A DNA stretch of 64,000 nucleotides from Methylophilus sp. 14 (GCF_015354345.1 NZ_JADKYS010000001.1:947232-1011231), one strand, 5' to 3'; positions 47,625-57,478 are shown, counted from the stretch's first letter. Notes: generated from the letters alone by a model not told the origin. Numbers and translations are program-made.

Positions 47625-47632
47625 CCTGGCTG

Positions 47633-48667
47633 TTATTGAAAGTGGTTATCGTGTGCGACCGATTCACTGCGGGCAAATAACCGTGCATTCACCCCTTTGC
47701 GGTATAGCCGTAACGTATGTTTTAGATGGCGTATAGACTCACGGCCGATATAAGTAGCGAGAATGCAAACGCCAGCCAGGCTGGCAAGTAGCCAGTCTAT
47801 GGAGAACGGGACGATTTCATGGCGGGGCGAGGCATGGTTTTGTATGGCTTCTAATACTTGTCGAGGGTGGTCACCATCCAGGTATTCTGCGCCGATTTCC
47901 TGCGCCAGTTTTTGCAAATAGGGCGCGGCACGCCTGGAGATAAATCTGTCATAGTCAGAAATAGCGACGCTGTCATCGCGGCCACTGCTTTTACTCGCGG
48001 TGACTTGCGCAATATTAGGCTGCACAGCGAAGCTTTCATTCGACCAGTAGCCTATCATCTGGTTATCTTCTGTGAGTTTGGGGATGCCTGTGCCTTTGTC
48101 TGAGCCTATGCCGACAAAAAACCAGCCGTCGCCGCCCTGAAAGTCACGCAGGTTGCGGGTATTAAAGGCATGCAGCAAGGGGGCTTCGTCGCCATCGGTG
48201 AAATACACTGCTTTAGTGGCTTCTGGCATCTGGCGCAGTAACTTTGCCGTGATCATGACGCTTTCGCGTAACTGGCTGTTGCCGGTCCAGGCCATACGCC
48301 AGTCGAGATGGTCTATGGTTTCGTGAATGGCCGAAAAGTGCTGGCAGACTTGCAGGGGGGTATAGAGGGCGGCGACTGCATCCCCGGCAAAGATGCCTAT
48401 ACTCACACGCGTGTGGCAGGGCAGTTGGGCCACAATCTCATGCATCATGCGCTTGGTGTAAGCCAGGCGGCTTGCTGGTCGCTGGTTGAGTGTCATGTCG
48501 ACCGCGTTCATGCTTTGCGTGATGTCGGCGATGAGAAAATAGGTGTGTATATTGCGTTTGACCGGAATGCTGGGGCGCATGACTGCGCCCAGCAGGCAGA
48601 TCAGTGCCAGTATGAGCAAGCTGGTATCACGATGTTTAAGCCAACGCTTACGCCAATGATGTGTCAT
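47633..48667 (-). CDS. Second MxaL-like von Willebrand factor A protein
   Basis: A 344-residue protein highly similar to the MxaL encoded just upstream: same opening KHRDTSLLILAL, same RPSIPVKRNIHTYFLIADI, same ending VAHDNHFQ. It has a membrane helix at each end and a periplasmic VWA domain between. The metal-site motif is DITQSM, where Thr replaces the first Ser of DxSxS; the paralogue keeps DISQSM. It is last in the mxa operon, 54 bases after mxaL. Its start is aligned with that of mxaL (MTHHWRKRW). It has probably diverged after a tandem duplication and may form a heteromer with MxaL or act on another dehydrogenase. Confidence 0.82.
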   Translation of the reverse strand: MTHHWRKRWLKHRDTSLLILALICLLGAVMRPSIPVKRNIHTYFLIADITQSMNAVDMTLNQRPASRLAYTKRMMHEIVAQLPCHTRVSIGIFAGDAVAALYTPLQVCQHFSAIHETIDHLDWRMAWTGNSQLRESVMITAKLLRQMPEATKAVYFTDGDEAPLLHAFNTRNLRDFQGGDGWFFVGIGSDKGTGIPKLTEDNQMIGYWSNESFAVQPNIAQVTASKSSGRDDSVAISDYDRFISRRAAPYLQKLAQEIGAEYLDGDHPRQVLEAIQNHASPRHEIVPFSIDWLLASLAGVCILATYIGRESIRHLKHTLRLYRKGVNARLFARSESVAHDNHFQ

Positions 48668-48732
48668 GGTTATTCTCATGATGTGCCTGCATCACTGGCC
48701 TAGGATGACAGAGGAAATTCAGGCGTTAATGA

Positions 48733-49767
48733 TTATTGAAAATGGTTGTCGTGGGCGACGGCCTCGCTGCGTACGAATAATCTGGATCTGATCTCGTGAC
48801 GGTATATATTCAGGTTGTGTCTGATCTGCCGCAGAGGCTGGCGGCTGGCATAGGTGCCCAGAATGCATAGCCCGGCCAAGGTGGCCAATATCCAGTCCAG
48901 TGGCAGCGGGGCAATGTCACGGCGGGCAGGTTTTTGTGCCTTCATGGCTTTGAGAACCGTGTAGCTGCTATCGCCTTTAATATATTTGGCGCCGATTTCC
49001 TGCGCCACGCTTTCCATATACTCTGCTGCCAGTTTGGAAATAAAGCGGTCACTCTCACCGAGGGCTACGTTATCGTCGCGTACGCCCAGGGTACTTTCTG
49101 AGATTTGCGCAATGCCAGGTTGCATGGCAAAGCTTTCGTTTGACCAGTAGCCAATGACCTGATTATCTTCACTCAGTTTAGGGATAGCGACGCCTTCATC
49201 TGACCCGATGCCTACTAATATCCAGTCGTTGCCGCCCTGAAATTCCTCCAGGTTTTTGGTATTGAACGCATGCAGTTTTGGCGCTTCTTCGCCGTCAGTA
49301 AAGTAGACAACCTGCGCTGGTTCTGGCATGGCGCGCACCACTTTGGCCGTGACAAACAGGCTCTCGCGCAAGCGGCTGTTGCCTGACCAGGCCATACGCC
49401 AGTCCAAGTGCGCAATGGTGTCCTGTATTGCAGCAAAGTTTTTGCAGACCTCAATCGGCGCATACATGGCGGCCACGGCGTTACCCGCATATAAACCTAC
49501 GCTGACTTTGGTATCGCACGGCAGCGAGGCGACGACTTCATGCATCATGTTTTGCATGTATTCCATGCGGGTGACTTTTTTGCCGCGCAAGGTCATATCC
49601 GGCGCATTCATGCTCTGTGAGATATCTGCAATCAAAAAGTAGGTGTAGATATTATGTTTGAACGGGATGCTGGGGCGTAAGGTAGCGCCCAGCAGCAACA
49701 ATAGCGCCAGCGCCAGCAGGGCAGAGTCGCGGTGTTTGATAAATCGTCTAAGCCAGATATTATTCAT
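48733..49767 (-). CDS. mxaL: MxaL, methanol dehydrogenase maturation
   Basis: A 344-residue protein with an N-terminal membrane helix (RDSALLALALLLLLGATL), a periplasmic VWA domain with the complete metal site DISQSM, and a second helix near the C-terminus (DWILATLAGLCILGTYA). In methylotrophs MxaA, MxaC, MxaK and MxaL are required for active methanol dehydrogenase, with calcium insertion as the proposed task. Located after mxaK with a 41-base gap. Confidence 0.88.
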   Translation of the reverse strand: MNNIWLRRFIKHRDSALLALALLLLLGATLRPSIPFKHNIYTYFLIADISQSMNAPDMTLRGKKVTRMEYMQNMMHEVVASLPCDTKVSVGLYAGNAVAAMYAPIEVCKNFAAIQDTIAHLDWRMAWSGNSRLRESLFVTAKVVRAMPEPAQVVYFTDGEEAPKLHAFNTKNLEEFQGGNDWILVGIGSDEGVAIPKLSEDNQVIGYWSNESFAMQPGIAQISESTLGVRDDNVALGESDRFISKLAAEYMESVAQEIGAKYIKGDSSYTVLKAMKAQKPARRDIAPLPLDWILATLAGLCILGTYASRQPLRQIRHNLNIYRHEIRSRLFVRSEAVAHDNHFQ

Positions 49768-49808
49768 AAAGACACAAGGTTTAAGTGGGCAGGCTGGTCG
49801 GCATACGG

Positions 49809-50348
49809 TTATGGCAAGCCGTTAGGGATATTACCCATGATCAGGCCAGGATTATCAGACTCACCCACGCCTGGTGTTGGTTTTTCTGGCAGCAGGCTCA
49901 TCACGCGGTCGTAGTTGCGGCGTGTGCCCCAATGGCTGTTGTCGGCCTTGAGCGCGCTTTTGTAGGAGCTCATGGCCTGTGTCAGCAGGTACTCCACCTC
50001 GTCACGGGTGCTGTTGTCATTGCCACCGGTGACTTGTATGGCCTTGAGAAAAAACATATTGCCTATGTTGTGCAGGATGGCCGCGCGTTGCATGGGCGTG
50101 GTGCCGTCGATCAGTTTGGCAAATAACAAGGTGGCCTCTTTGTAGCGCTCGTTTTTGGCCAGCCAGTAAGCAACAGCATATTTCGCCTCAAAGCTTTGCT
50201 GATCTGTTTGCGGCGTTTTGGCGGTGGCAATCGCCTGATTAAAAGCATCTGCCTGTTGAATCCGCTGCCAGGTGTAAGCCATGGTGGCACTGGCGGCGAC
50301 GGCCACCACAATCAGGCCGATGACCAGTTTATTTACGCTGAGCGCCAT
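49809..50348 (-). CDS. mxaK: MxaK, methanol dehydrogenase maturation
   Basis: A 179-residue protein with one N-terminal membrane helix (KLVIGLIVVAVAASATMAYTW) and a periplasmic helical domain with TPR-like pattern (AKYAVAYWLAKNERYKEATL, then ILHNIGNMFFLKA). Its start overlaps mxaC by 16 bases, which suggests coupling. The assignment rests on size, topology and position between mxaC and mxaL. Confidence 0.88.
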   Translation of the reverse strand: MALSVNKLVIGLIVVAVAASATMAYTWQRIQQADAFNQAIATAKTPQTDQQSFEAKYAVAYWLAKNERYKEATLLFAKLIDGTTPMQRAAILHNIGNMFFLKAIQVTGGNDNSTRDEVEYLLTQAMSSYKSALKADNSHWGTRRNYDRVMSLLPEKPTPGVGESDNPGLIMGNIPNGLP

Positions 50349-51319
50349 GTGTTGATCTCCAGATATTTAACCGCCAGCAAGATGGCAATCATGACAATTG
50401 CCATCCAGTAACACACATTGGTGTAATCATGGCCGGGGATTTTTTCCATATATTGAATCGGTTTTTTTTCTTTGCTGTTGATATCTGCAATGGCGGCTTC
50501 CAGCGACTTGGGGTCTGAGGCTTCATAGGCGTTAAATGGGGTACGCAAGGTCTGGAAGTATTGATACAGCAAGACCTCGGTAGGCATATGGCCGTCATAA
50601 CCGCTTTCGGTGTATTTCGGGTCAAAAATAGTGATGCCGCCTGGCTGGCGCAATACAATCCAGTACAAACCGATGTTGTAACGCTGCAACCAGTCACGCA
50701 GTTTTTGTTGCACCATATCACTCACCCGGCCAGCACCATCCGAAATCAGAATAATGGCGCGTGAGCCAGAGTCTGGCACATTTTTAAACAGTTCTACCGC
50801 ACTGGTGAGACCGCCGCCAATATTGGTCTGAAACAGCGAGTTGCCCGCTGTCGCCTGCACGGCCGAGAGCACGGCCTCTTTATTTTCGGTCAAAGGCAGT
50901 ACGTACATGGCCGAATTACTAAAGGTAATCACCCCCATCATGTCATTGCGACGGCTTTGAATAAAATTGGTGATAATCCGCGCGGCGGCAACCGACTTGG
51001 TTTCGCCAATATGGCCAACCTTGTCGCCGACAAACTGGTCATCCATGCTGGCGCTGCGGTCCAGCACCAGGCCGATTTGCGCACCAACGCCGGTGCGCTG
51101 CACTTGCTGTTCTAATGTGTGCGGGCCAGCCAGGCCAAGGATGACAAACAGAATGCTGATGGCCGCCAGTGCTTTGAGCAAAAAGCCTATCAGGCTTGAG
51201 AGTGGATCAGGCGGCAACAGGCCTATCCAGGAGTAATGCTTGCTGTGCGAGCGCTCCAGTAGCAATGGCAACAAAGCCAGTGGTAATGCCCACAATATCC
51301 AGGGATGATTAAAGGCCAT
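50333..51319 (-). CDS. mxaC: MxaC, VWA protein of methanol dehydrogenase maturation
   Basis: A 328-residue membrane-anchored VWA protein: two N-terminal helices (HPWILWALPLALLPLLLE and FLLKALAAISILFVILGLAG), then a periplasmic VWA domain with the intact metal site LDRSASMDDQ and a C-terminal helix (CYWMAIVMIAILLAVKYLE). Resembles the BatA/BatB proteins that act with MoxR ATPases. It starts four bases after mxaA. Confidence 0.9.
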   Translation of the reverse strand: MAFNHPWILWALPLALLPLLLERSHSKHYSWIGLLPPDPLSSLIGFLLKALAAISILFVILGLAGPHTLEQQVQRTGVGAQIGLVLDRSASMDDQFVGDKVGHIGETKSVAAARIITNFIQSRRNDMMGVITFSNSAMYVLPLTENKEAVLSAVQATAGNSLFQTNIGGGLTSAVELFKNVPDSGSRAIILISDGAGRVSDMVQQKLRDWLQRYNIGLYWIVLRQPGGITIFDPKYTESGYDGHMPTEVLLYQYFQTLRTPFNAYEASDPKSLEAAIADINSKEKKPIQYMEKIPGHDYTNVCYWMAIVMIAILLAVKYLEINTWRSA

Positions 51320-51323
51320 GATG

Positions 51324-52328
51324 CTATTTCACCCCTGATTTGGAGGCTCGTTCCAGGTCTGGCGTCAGGCCGCGCTCGCAGTCGCGCATGTGGCGACAAA
51401 ATGTACGCAACCATTGTTTGGCAGGCATACCCAACGCCAGCGGGGTTTTAGCATCGAAGAACACCTGGCGGGACAACTGAAAAAAACGCTCAATCTCGGG
51501 TTGGGCGGCCAGATAAGCTGGTTTCTCCTGCACAAACTGCGCCACGCTGTTGGCAAACACGCTGTGTCCGGCCACTTGCTGTATTGCGTTGTGAACGAGA
51601 TGAATGGCCTGTTGCAATCCTGCTTCGTTGTCTGGCAGTTTGCCCAGCTTGCGATACGCTTTGGCAAACGCACCACCCATGCGTGGTAACCAGGTGCGGG
51701 CGCCGAGGATATACAATAAACCGAGCAGGCTCAGTGACAGGAAACCAGCCGCCACTTTAAACACTTGTTGTTCGTTGCGGGTGTCGAGTTTAAAAGGCGG
51801 AATCAACGGGCTCATTTCATTTTTCAGGTTGACTTCACCATAGACGGATAAAGGGGAGGTCCTGAAGTTAAATGAAGGAATACGCAGTTCACACACTTCT
51901 GTCTTGCCCAGATGACGCAGTTTGACGACTTCCCCGCGCAAGATAGCCGGTTTGGCTACCCGTCCTGATTTAAAAACCTGATATACCAGGTGGATGGTGT
52001 GCACGCTGCGGTCAGAAAAACTTTCTTCTGCCACCTGGATGTCTGCCAGTTCAATACCGGAGACCTGACCACGGTAACGATGCTCATAACCCACAATGGG
52101 TAAGGACTCCTGAATCAGCTCGTAGGGTTTTTTCACCGTCAGGATAATTGTGCGTTCCAATTTGTCGCCGACCACATAGCCGGCGTCGCGCGTGGGGTTG
52201 ATCTCCTGCACTGACACATATTTGCTGTCTACGCTGGGCAAGGTCACATCAGCCATAGCGGGCAGCGTCGTCGCTGACAGTGCGGCCATCAGCAGGCAGG
52301 TAAATAAAAGTTTAGGCGCTTTCATCAA
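51324..52328 (-). CDS. mxaA: MxaA, methanol dehydrogenase maturation
   Basis: A 334-residue exported, membrane-anchored protein (signal MMKAPKLLFTCLLMAALSATT). The periplasmic part is beta-rich (residues about 30-180), one membrane helix lies at about 190-210, and a helical cytoplasmic tail follows. Required for calcium-dependent activity of methanol dehydrogenase in known methylotrophs. Nine bases behind mxaS. Confidence 0.87.
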   Translation of the reverse strand: MMKAPKLLFTCLLMAALSATTLPAMADVTLPSVDSKYVSVQEINPTRDAGYVVGDKLERTIILTVKKPYELIQESLPIVGYEHRYRGQVSGIELADIQVAEESFSDRSVHTIHLVYQVFKSGRVAKPAILRGEVVKLRHLGKTEVCELRIPSFNFRTSPLSVYGEVNLKNEMSPLIPPFKLDTRNEQQVFKVAAGFLSLSLLGLLYILGARTWLPRMGGAFAKAYRKLGKLPDNEAGLQQAIHLVHNAIQQVAGHSVFANSVAQFVQEKPAYLAAQPEIERFFQLSRQVFFDAKTPLALGMPAKQWLRTFCRHMRDCERGLTPDLERASKSGVK

Positions 52329-52337
52329 TCGCTTTCC

Positions 52338-53195
52338 TCAAACAGTCACATATTGGTGGAAGTAGTCGGTCAGCAGGTCTGCATCAAACCGGTCTTCCAC
52401 AAAAAATGGCTGCATATCAAATTTCATAAATAGATCTTCAATAGCCTGGCGGCGTGCAGCAAAGGTATCCAGGATCTGCTGACGATAAGCGGCACGTAAA
52501 AACAGTGTGCGGCGCTCACCAGTTTCCGGGTCATTAATGCTGGTGATGCCAAACTCAGGCAGATCTTTATATTCGCTGCTGTTCCATAACACCACGGGCA
52601 CAATATGGTGGCGTAACATCAGCAATAAGGCTTCTTCCAGCTGTGCCAGCGGCATATGAAAGTCAGACACCAAGAAAATCAGCGCGCGTTCGCGTGGCAG
52701 CAGTCTGGCACTGTCGATTAACGCCCCGGCGCCGACTTCACCTGGCAAGTGATTTTCCAGGCGGTCTGCCAGCTCCAGCATGCTGTGGGGGCGGGCAGAC
52801 AAGGTAGATAACCATTCGTCACGCAATTCGTCATCAAATCCCACAAATGCGACCGGGTCGCCATTGTGGGTCGCTGACTGTGCCACAGAACGGGTAATTT
52901 CTGCAGCGGTGGTCAGTTTGGTGTGCGGCACGCCATATTGCATGGAGCCGGACAAGTCGTTCAGGACAAACACAGGCGTCGCACTTTTCTGATTAAAAAT
53001 GCGCACATACACCTGTTCCATAGGGTCGCGTATGGTTTGGCGAATATCAATGCGGCGCGGATCAGGGTAGGAAAGCAAAGTGGTGTGGCCACGAAACTCC
53101 ATGCCCATGCCGCGCTGGTTGCTTTTGTGGCGACCAGGCCGGCGCGAACGCGAACGCCAACTGATGTGATAGCTGAATTGCTTGATATAGTCCAT
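52338..53195 (-). CDS. mxaS: MxaS, DUF58-type protein
   Basis: A 285-residue soluble protein of the DUF58 family with the VWA-like metal site LNDLSGSMQYG. The N-terminal MDYIKQFSYHISWRSRSRRP and the segment GRHKSNQRGMGMEFRGHTTL contain the conserved basic part of DUF58. MxaS acts with the MoxR-type ATPase encoded before it. Gap to mxaR 26 bases, to mxaA nine bases. Confidence 0.88.
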   Translation of the reverse strand: MDYIKQFSYHISWRSRSRRPGRHKSNQRGMGMEFRGHTTLLSYPDPRRIDIRQTIRDPMEQVYVRIFNQKSATPVFVLNDLSGSMQYGVPHTKLTTAAEITRSVAQSATHNGDPVAFVGFDDELRDEWLSTLSARPHSMLELADRLENHLPGEVGAGALIDSARLLPRERALIFLVSDFHMPLAQLEEALLLMLRHHIVPVVLWNSSEYKDLPEFGITSINDPETGERRTLFLRAAYRQQILDTFAARRQAIEDLFMKFDMQPFFVEDRFDADLLTDYFHQYVTV

Positions 53196-53221
53196 GCTGG
53201 TGCAGTCAGTTCACGCGGGCA

Positions 53222-54238
53222 TTAAGGCGCAGCAACAGCGTTGACAATGCCAGACAGCATTTCACGCGCAATTTCAGTGCGGCGCATCTCATATACCGGG
53301 CTGAATACCAGGCGGTGAGCAATGGTCTCGTGCAACACTGCATGAATATCTTCAGGAACCACTGCATCGCGTTCATGTAACCAGGCGTTGACACGGGCAG
53401 CGCGCAGCAGCATCCCCATGCCGCGCGGGCTGGCGCCTGACAGCACCAGGCGCTTCATGTCAACGTTAGACACCTTGACACCGTAAGCGGTGGGGTCTTT
53501 GGTCGCCAGCCACAGGTTGAGAGCATATTGGCGCAGGGCAGGGCTGGCGGAAATGTTTTCCTGAATCACTTTAGCGAAGCTGTTGAGCTGGTCAAACTTG
53601 AGCACATCCGCTTCTACGTTGGTGATCAACTGATCCACATCATGAAAGCGGGTATCAAAAATCAATGACTCCATAATGTCATGCGCTGGCGGCACGACAA
53701 TCGGGATTTCCATCATGAAACGGTCTCGCGCGGCTGACGGAATATCAAAGGTTTCTTCTTTTTCCACCTGGTTGCGGTCAGCAAATACCAGCATGTGCGG
53801 GAAGTAGTGTTCTTTATTAAACGCTGTCAAGGTGCGTTCCGCCATCACGCGCAACATCAGCGAGTGCACCTGTGGGCGGGCACGGTTGATTTCGTTAAAG
53901 AAGAAAATGGACAGGTCCTGGCCGGACATCAGCAATGGGCCCGGGCTCACATGTGGTTTACCATCTTCACCCAGATAGGTGTGATACACCAGGTCGTTTG
54001 GCATCAGGTCGATGGTGCCTTCAATCCGCTGATAACCACCACCAATGCCGCGCGTAAACGCGCGTAGCAAGGTGGTTTTACCCACGCCGACATCCCCTTC
54101 CAGCAAAACGTGGCCGCGGGCAAACACGGCAATTGTAATCAGGCGCACCGGGTTTTCCTGACCTACGACGACTTTGTTGACTTCTGACTCAAGTTTTAAC
54201 GCCTGTGCTCGCCAATCGGCTAGTTGATGATCATGCAT
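53222..54238 (-). CDS. mxaR: MxaR (MoxR-type AAA ATPase)
   Basis: A 338-residue MoxR-family AAA+ ATPase, first gene of the mxa operon. Walker A is EGDVGVGKTTLLRAF; the Walker B block is FFFNEINRARPQVHS, with Asn where other MoxR proteins have the Asp of DEINRA; sensor regions are SAARDRFMMEIPIV and GASPRGMGMLLRAAR. MoxR ATPases act as chaperones together with VWA proteins, here MxaC, MxaL and MxaS, to activate methanol dehydrogenase in the periplasm. The Asn may be normal for the MxaR branch; I cannot check. Confidence 0.9.
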   Translation of the reverse strand: MHDHQLADWRAQALKLESEVNKVVVGQENPVRLITIAVFARGHVLLEGDVGVGKTTLLRAFTRGIGGGYQRIEGTIDLMPNDLVYHTYLGEDGKPHVSPGPLLMSGQDLSIFFFNEINRARPQVHSLMLRVMAERTLTAFNKEHYFPHMLVFADRNQVEKEETFDIPSAARDRFMMEIPIVVPPAHDIMESLIFDTRFHDVDQLITNVEADVLKFDQLNSFAKVIQENISASPALRQYALNLWLATKDPTAYGVKVSNVDMKRLVLSGASPRGMGMLLRAARVNAWLHERDAVVPEDIHAVLHETIAHRLVFSPVYEMRRTEIAREMLSGIVNAVAAP

Positions 54239-54501
54239 GCCTGATTCCTGACCTAATGTATTATTGAGAGTATAAATGTAACTGAATTGTAACCCGGTAA
54301 TGAGCTGTTTTTCGCAGATTATCGCTTAAAGCTTGATGCGGAAATGGTTTTCAATATGTAAAATTCCGTAACAATTACATGAATGTTACCTATGTTTTTC
54401 AAAAAAGTATACAGGTCTGTATAGGTTTCGAATGACAAAAAGCTTTCACTAAACGCGATTTCCGGCGAAAATATTGTTTTATACTAAAAATCTAAAAATA
54501 C

Positions 54502-55017
54502 ATGACTAGAAAAAGTAGTTTCAGCAAAGAGGATTTGTTGGCTTGCGGCCGCGGCGAAATGTTCGGCGAAGGTAACGCACAATTGCCATTACCACCGATG
54601 CTGATGTTTGACCGTATCGTCAAGATTTCTGACGAGGGTGGAAAATACGGCCAGGGTGAAATTATTGCAGAGCTCGATATTCGTCCTGACTTGTGGTTTT
54701 TTGAATGCCATTTTACCGGTGACCCGGTGATGCCAGGCTGTTTGGGCCTGGATGCCATGTGGCAACTGGTGGGCTTCTTCCTGGGCTGGAAAGGTGGCCC
54801 TGGCCGCGGCCGTGCCCTGGGTTCTGGTGAAGTGAAGTTTACCGGCCAGGTCTTGCCATCAGCCAAGCTGGTACGCTATCACATTGATTTGAAACGTGTG
54901 ATTATGCGCAAGCTGGTGATGGGGATTGCCGATGCACGTATGGAAGTGGATGGCCGCGAGATTTATAATGCCAGTGATTTGCGTGTCGGGTTGTTTACCA
55001 GCACGGACAATTTCTAG
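54502..55017 (+). CDS. fabA: 3-hydroxydecanoyl-ACP dehydratase/isomerase
   Basis: A 171-residue hot-dog-fold enzyme that starts unsaturated fatty acid synthesis by dehydrating and isomerising 10-carbon intermediates. The active His is in [14 protein letters not shown] and the active Asp in [10 protein letters not shown]. Full length. First gene of fabA-fabB, as in most proteobacteria using this pathway. The 263 bases before it, up to the divergent mxaR, hold the promoters of both but no clear site that I can assign. Confidence 0.96.
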   Translation: MTRKSSFSKEDLLACGRGEMFGEGNAQLPLPPMLMFDRIVKISDEGGKYGQGEIIAELDIRPDLWFFECHFTGDPVMPGCLGLDAMWQLVGFFLGWKGGPGRGRALGSGEVKFTGQVLPSAKLVRYHIDLKRVIMRKLVMGIADARMEVDGREIYNASDLRVGLFTSTDNF

Positions 55018-55053
55018 TCGTCTTTACAGTTTTTGAAGTGAATGGGAGGCGCA

Positions 55054-56280
55054 ATGCGTCGCGTAGTGATTACAGGATTTGGTATCGTATCAAGTCTTGG
55101 TAATAACAAACAGGAAGTGCTGGACAGCCTGAAAGCAGGCCGTTCCGGTATTACTTATCAACCTGAATATGCCGAGCGCGGCTTGCGTTCGCATGTGGCA
55201 GGCTCGATCAAAAATCTGGATGTTGAAGCCTTGATTGATCGCAAGCTGTTGCGTTTTATGGCCAAGGGCCATGCTTACGCCTGGCTGGCGATGCAGGAAG
55301 CCATTGCTGATGCAAACTTGCCAGAAGAGTTGGTCTCCAATGTGCGTACCGGCCTGATTGTCGGTGCAGGTGGTACGTCCACTGAAAGCATGCTGGAAGG
55401 GACTAACACCCTGGCTGAAAAAGGCATTCGTCGTGTGGGCCCTTATATGGTGACCAAAACCATGAGCAGCGGCATTGCTGCTTGCTTGGCGACCGGTGCC
55501 AAAATCAAGGGTGTGAATTACGGCATCAGTTCTGCCTGTTCTACCAGCGCACACTGTATCGGCGCGGGTGTTGAGCAGATTCAGCTCGGCAAGCAGGATA
55601 TTGTGTTTGCTGGTGGCGGTGAAGAAGAGCACTGGACCATGAGTTATCTGTTTGATGCCATGGGTGCCTTGTCGAGCAAATATAACGAAACACCAGAAAA
55701 AGCGTCGCGTACTTATGATGCGGACCGTGATGGTTTCGTGATTTCCGGTGGCGGCGGTATTGTGGTGCTGGAAGAGTACGAGCATGCCAAGGCACGTGGC
55801 GCACAGATTTATGCCGAGGTGATTGGCTACGGCGCAACGTCAGATGGTTATGACATGGTGGCGCCAAGTGGTGAAGGCGCAGTGCGCTGTATGCAGCAGG
55901 CATTGCAGGGTATCAATCCGGAAGACATCGACTACATCAATACGCATGGCACCAGCACGCCGGTGGGCGATACCAAAGAGCTGGAAGCGATTCGTACCGT
56001 GTTTGGTGACAATAGCAAGACAGCCATTGCCTCGACCAAGTCATTGTCTGGCCACGCGTTGGGTGCTGCGGGTGTGAATGAGGCGATTTACACGTTGCTG
56101 ATGATGCAGCACGGCTTTATTGCCGCCTCTGCCAATATTGAAACGCTGGACCCTGCAGCTGAAGGCCTGAATATTGTGCGTAGCCCGATTGCTTCAGCGC
56201 GCATTCAAACGGCGTTGTCTAACAGTTTTGGTTTTGGCGGCACCAATGCCACACTGACTTTATCGACCAAAAATCTGTAA
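55054..56280 (+). CDS. fabB: 3-oxoacyl-ACP synthase I
   Basis: A 408-residue condensing enzyme acting with FabA in unsaturated fatty acid synthesis. The catalytic Cys is in [15 protein letters not shown] and the two His residues in [12 protein letters not shown] and [13 protein letters not shown]. The start [10 protein letters not shown] has GGGAGG at good spacing; the frame runs four codons further back without a ribosome site. Confidence 0.96.
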   Translation: MRRVVITGFGIVSSLGNNKQEVLDSLKAGRSGITYQPEYAERGLRSHVAGSIKNLDVEALIDRKLLRFMAKGHAYAWLAMQEAIADANLPEELVSNVRTGLIVGAGGTSTESMLEGTNTLAEKGIRRVGPYMVTKTMSSGIAACLATGAKIKGVNYGISSACSTSAHCIGAGVEQIQLGKQDIVFAGGGEEEHWTMSYLFDAMGALSSKYNETPEKASRTYDADRDGFVISGGGGIVVLEEYEHAKARGAQIYAEVIGYGATSDGYDMVAPSGEGAVRCMQQALQGINPEDIDYINTHGTSTPVGDTKELEAIRTVFGDNSKTAIASTKSLSGHALGAAGVNEAIYTLLMMQHGFIAASANIETLDPAAEGLNIVRSPIASARIQTALSNSFGFGGTNATLTLSTKNL

Positions 56281-56299
56281 CGTCTTTGCAAGTCATGAA

Positions 56300-56338
56300 C
56301 AGGCAGCGTGTTGTTAAAACACGCTGCCTTTCTTTTTT
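56300..56338 (+). terminator. fabAB terminator
   Basis: GGCAGCGTGTT and AACACGCTGCC pair around a short loop and are followed by TTTCTTTTTT, 20 bases after the fabB stop. Confidence 0.88.
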
Positions 56339-56348
56339 GTGGGGATGA

Positions 56349-56846
56349 TTAGCAGCCAGAGCTGTCGATGGTAACGTTCAGGCCAGATGCATTGGCTGAG
56401 CCGGTGGTGATGGTGTATTCCAGTTTGCAGTGATTGCTGTCCCTGGCGCCCTGCAACGTGTAGGTGGCATGATTGGTATCAGACAACGCTGCTTGCACCG
56501 AAAATTTCCCGGCATCCACTAGCTGAGACAAGGTCCCAGCCCCATCAGCATTGCCCAACCAGCCGACCGGGTAGCCGTGACTAAAGTAAATCGTATTGCC
56601 TTCTATCGCGGCTGATGGCGTATTCTGATTGCCGTCGCATTGCGGGTCTGACATGCACACGCCCTTGGCCATGGTGGCGACGGCCAGCACATTGGCTTTG
56701 AATGATTGCAAAGCGGCCAGCCTAGCCTGTGTATCAATCTGCGCGATGCGTGCATAGGCAGTCACCGCCAGCGCTGATAGAATCAGCATGACGACGATCA
56801 TTTCTATCAGAGTAAAACCAGATGAGGTGCGGGAAATTTTTTTCAT
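56349..56846 (-). CDS. Type IV pilin-like protein
   Basis: A 165-residue pseudopilin/pilin. The prepilin peptidase site is SSGFTLIEMIVVM with the conserved Glu at +5, followed by the hydrophobic helix VVMLILSALAVTAYARI. The globular part has four Cys residues, two as CMSDPQC in the middle and two (HCKLEYT and the C-terminal Cys) toward the end, which may form disulphides. No other pilus gene lies nearby, so it is an isolated pilin gene, probably a minor pilin or MSHA-like protein. Confidence 0.85.
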   Translation of the reverse strand: MKKISRTSSGFTLIEMIVVMLILSALAVTAYARIAQIDTQARLAALQSFKANVLAVATMAKGVCMSDPQCDGNQNTPSAAIEGNTIYFSHGYPVGWLGNADGAGTLSQLVDAGKFSVQAALSDTNHATYTLQGARDSNHCKLEYTITTGSANASGLNVTIDSSGC

Positions 56847-56925
56847 TGCGCACGATCTTATCGTATGCAGTCTGCGTGATTGTCAATTTTTGTCGAATGT
56901 TGCAAGTGTTAAATAAGGCTTACAA

Positions 56926-57471
56926 ATGCGTCTTTTAAAAAGCTTCTGCGCGGTAGTTTTGCTAGGGTTGTTGCTGACTCACTGTGTGAGTATGGGCGAT
57001 CGTACGGTGAAAATGAACACCGCGCAGTTACAGCAAAAACTCAATCACAAACTGGCAAAACCACTCACCGTGATGAAGGTGTTTCATGTCCAGCTTTCCA
57101 ATGCGCTGGTTTCGATGGATCCTGCCTCAGGCCGCATTCATACCCTGATGGATGCCAGCGTACAAAGTGATTTGTTATCCAACGCGGCCACTGGCAAGCT
57201 GGGCTTATCTGGTTTGGTTAAGTTTGACCCGGCGCGCAATGCGGTGGTGCTTGACCAGCCTGCCGTGGACTCTTTCAAACTGGATGGCGCCAATAGCGAA
57301 TGGAATGCTCTGGTGCAGCAGGTGGCGCAAAGCCTGAGTGGCAAGTGGCTAAACCAGCTGGTGTTATATGAAGTGAAGCCTGAGGATTTGAGCTACGCGG
57401 GGCGCCATTACCAGCCCACCGATTTGCAAGTGACGGCTGAGGGCTTGCAAGTCACGCTCAAGCCGCAATAG
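56926..57471 (+). CDS. DUF1439 (YceB-like) lipoprotein
   Basis: A 181-residue protein with signal MRLLKSFCAVVLLGLLLTHC and a lipobox-like LLTHC, so lipidated at Cys20. The rest has the DUF1439/YceB layout of a beta-rich lipid-binding-like fold: LQQKLNHKLAKPLTV, VQLSNALVSMDPASGRI and a C-terminal LQVTAEGLQVTL. Role unknown. Divergent from the pilin-like gene. Confidence 0.78.
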   Translation: MRLLKSFCAVVLLGLLLTHCVSMGDRTVKMNTAQLQQKLNHKLAKPLTVMKVFHVQLSNALVSMDPASGRIHTLMDASVQSDLLSNAATGKLGLSGLVKFDPARNAVVLDQPAVDSFKLDGANSEWNALVQQVAQSLSGKWLNQLVLYEVKPEDLSYAGRHYQPTDLQVTAEGLQVTLKPQ

Positions 57472-57478
57472 TCGCGGT

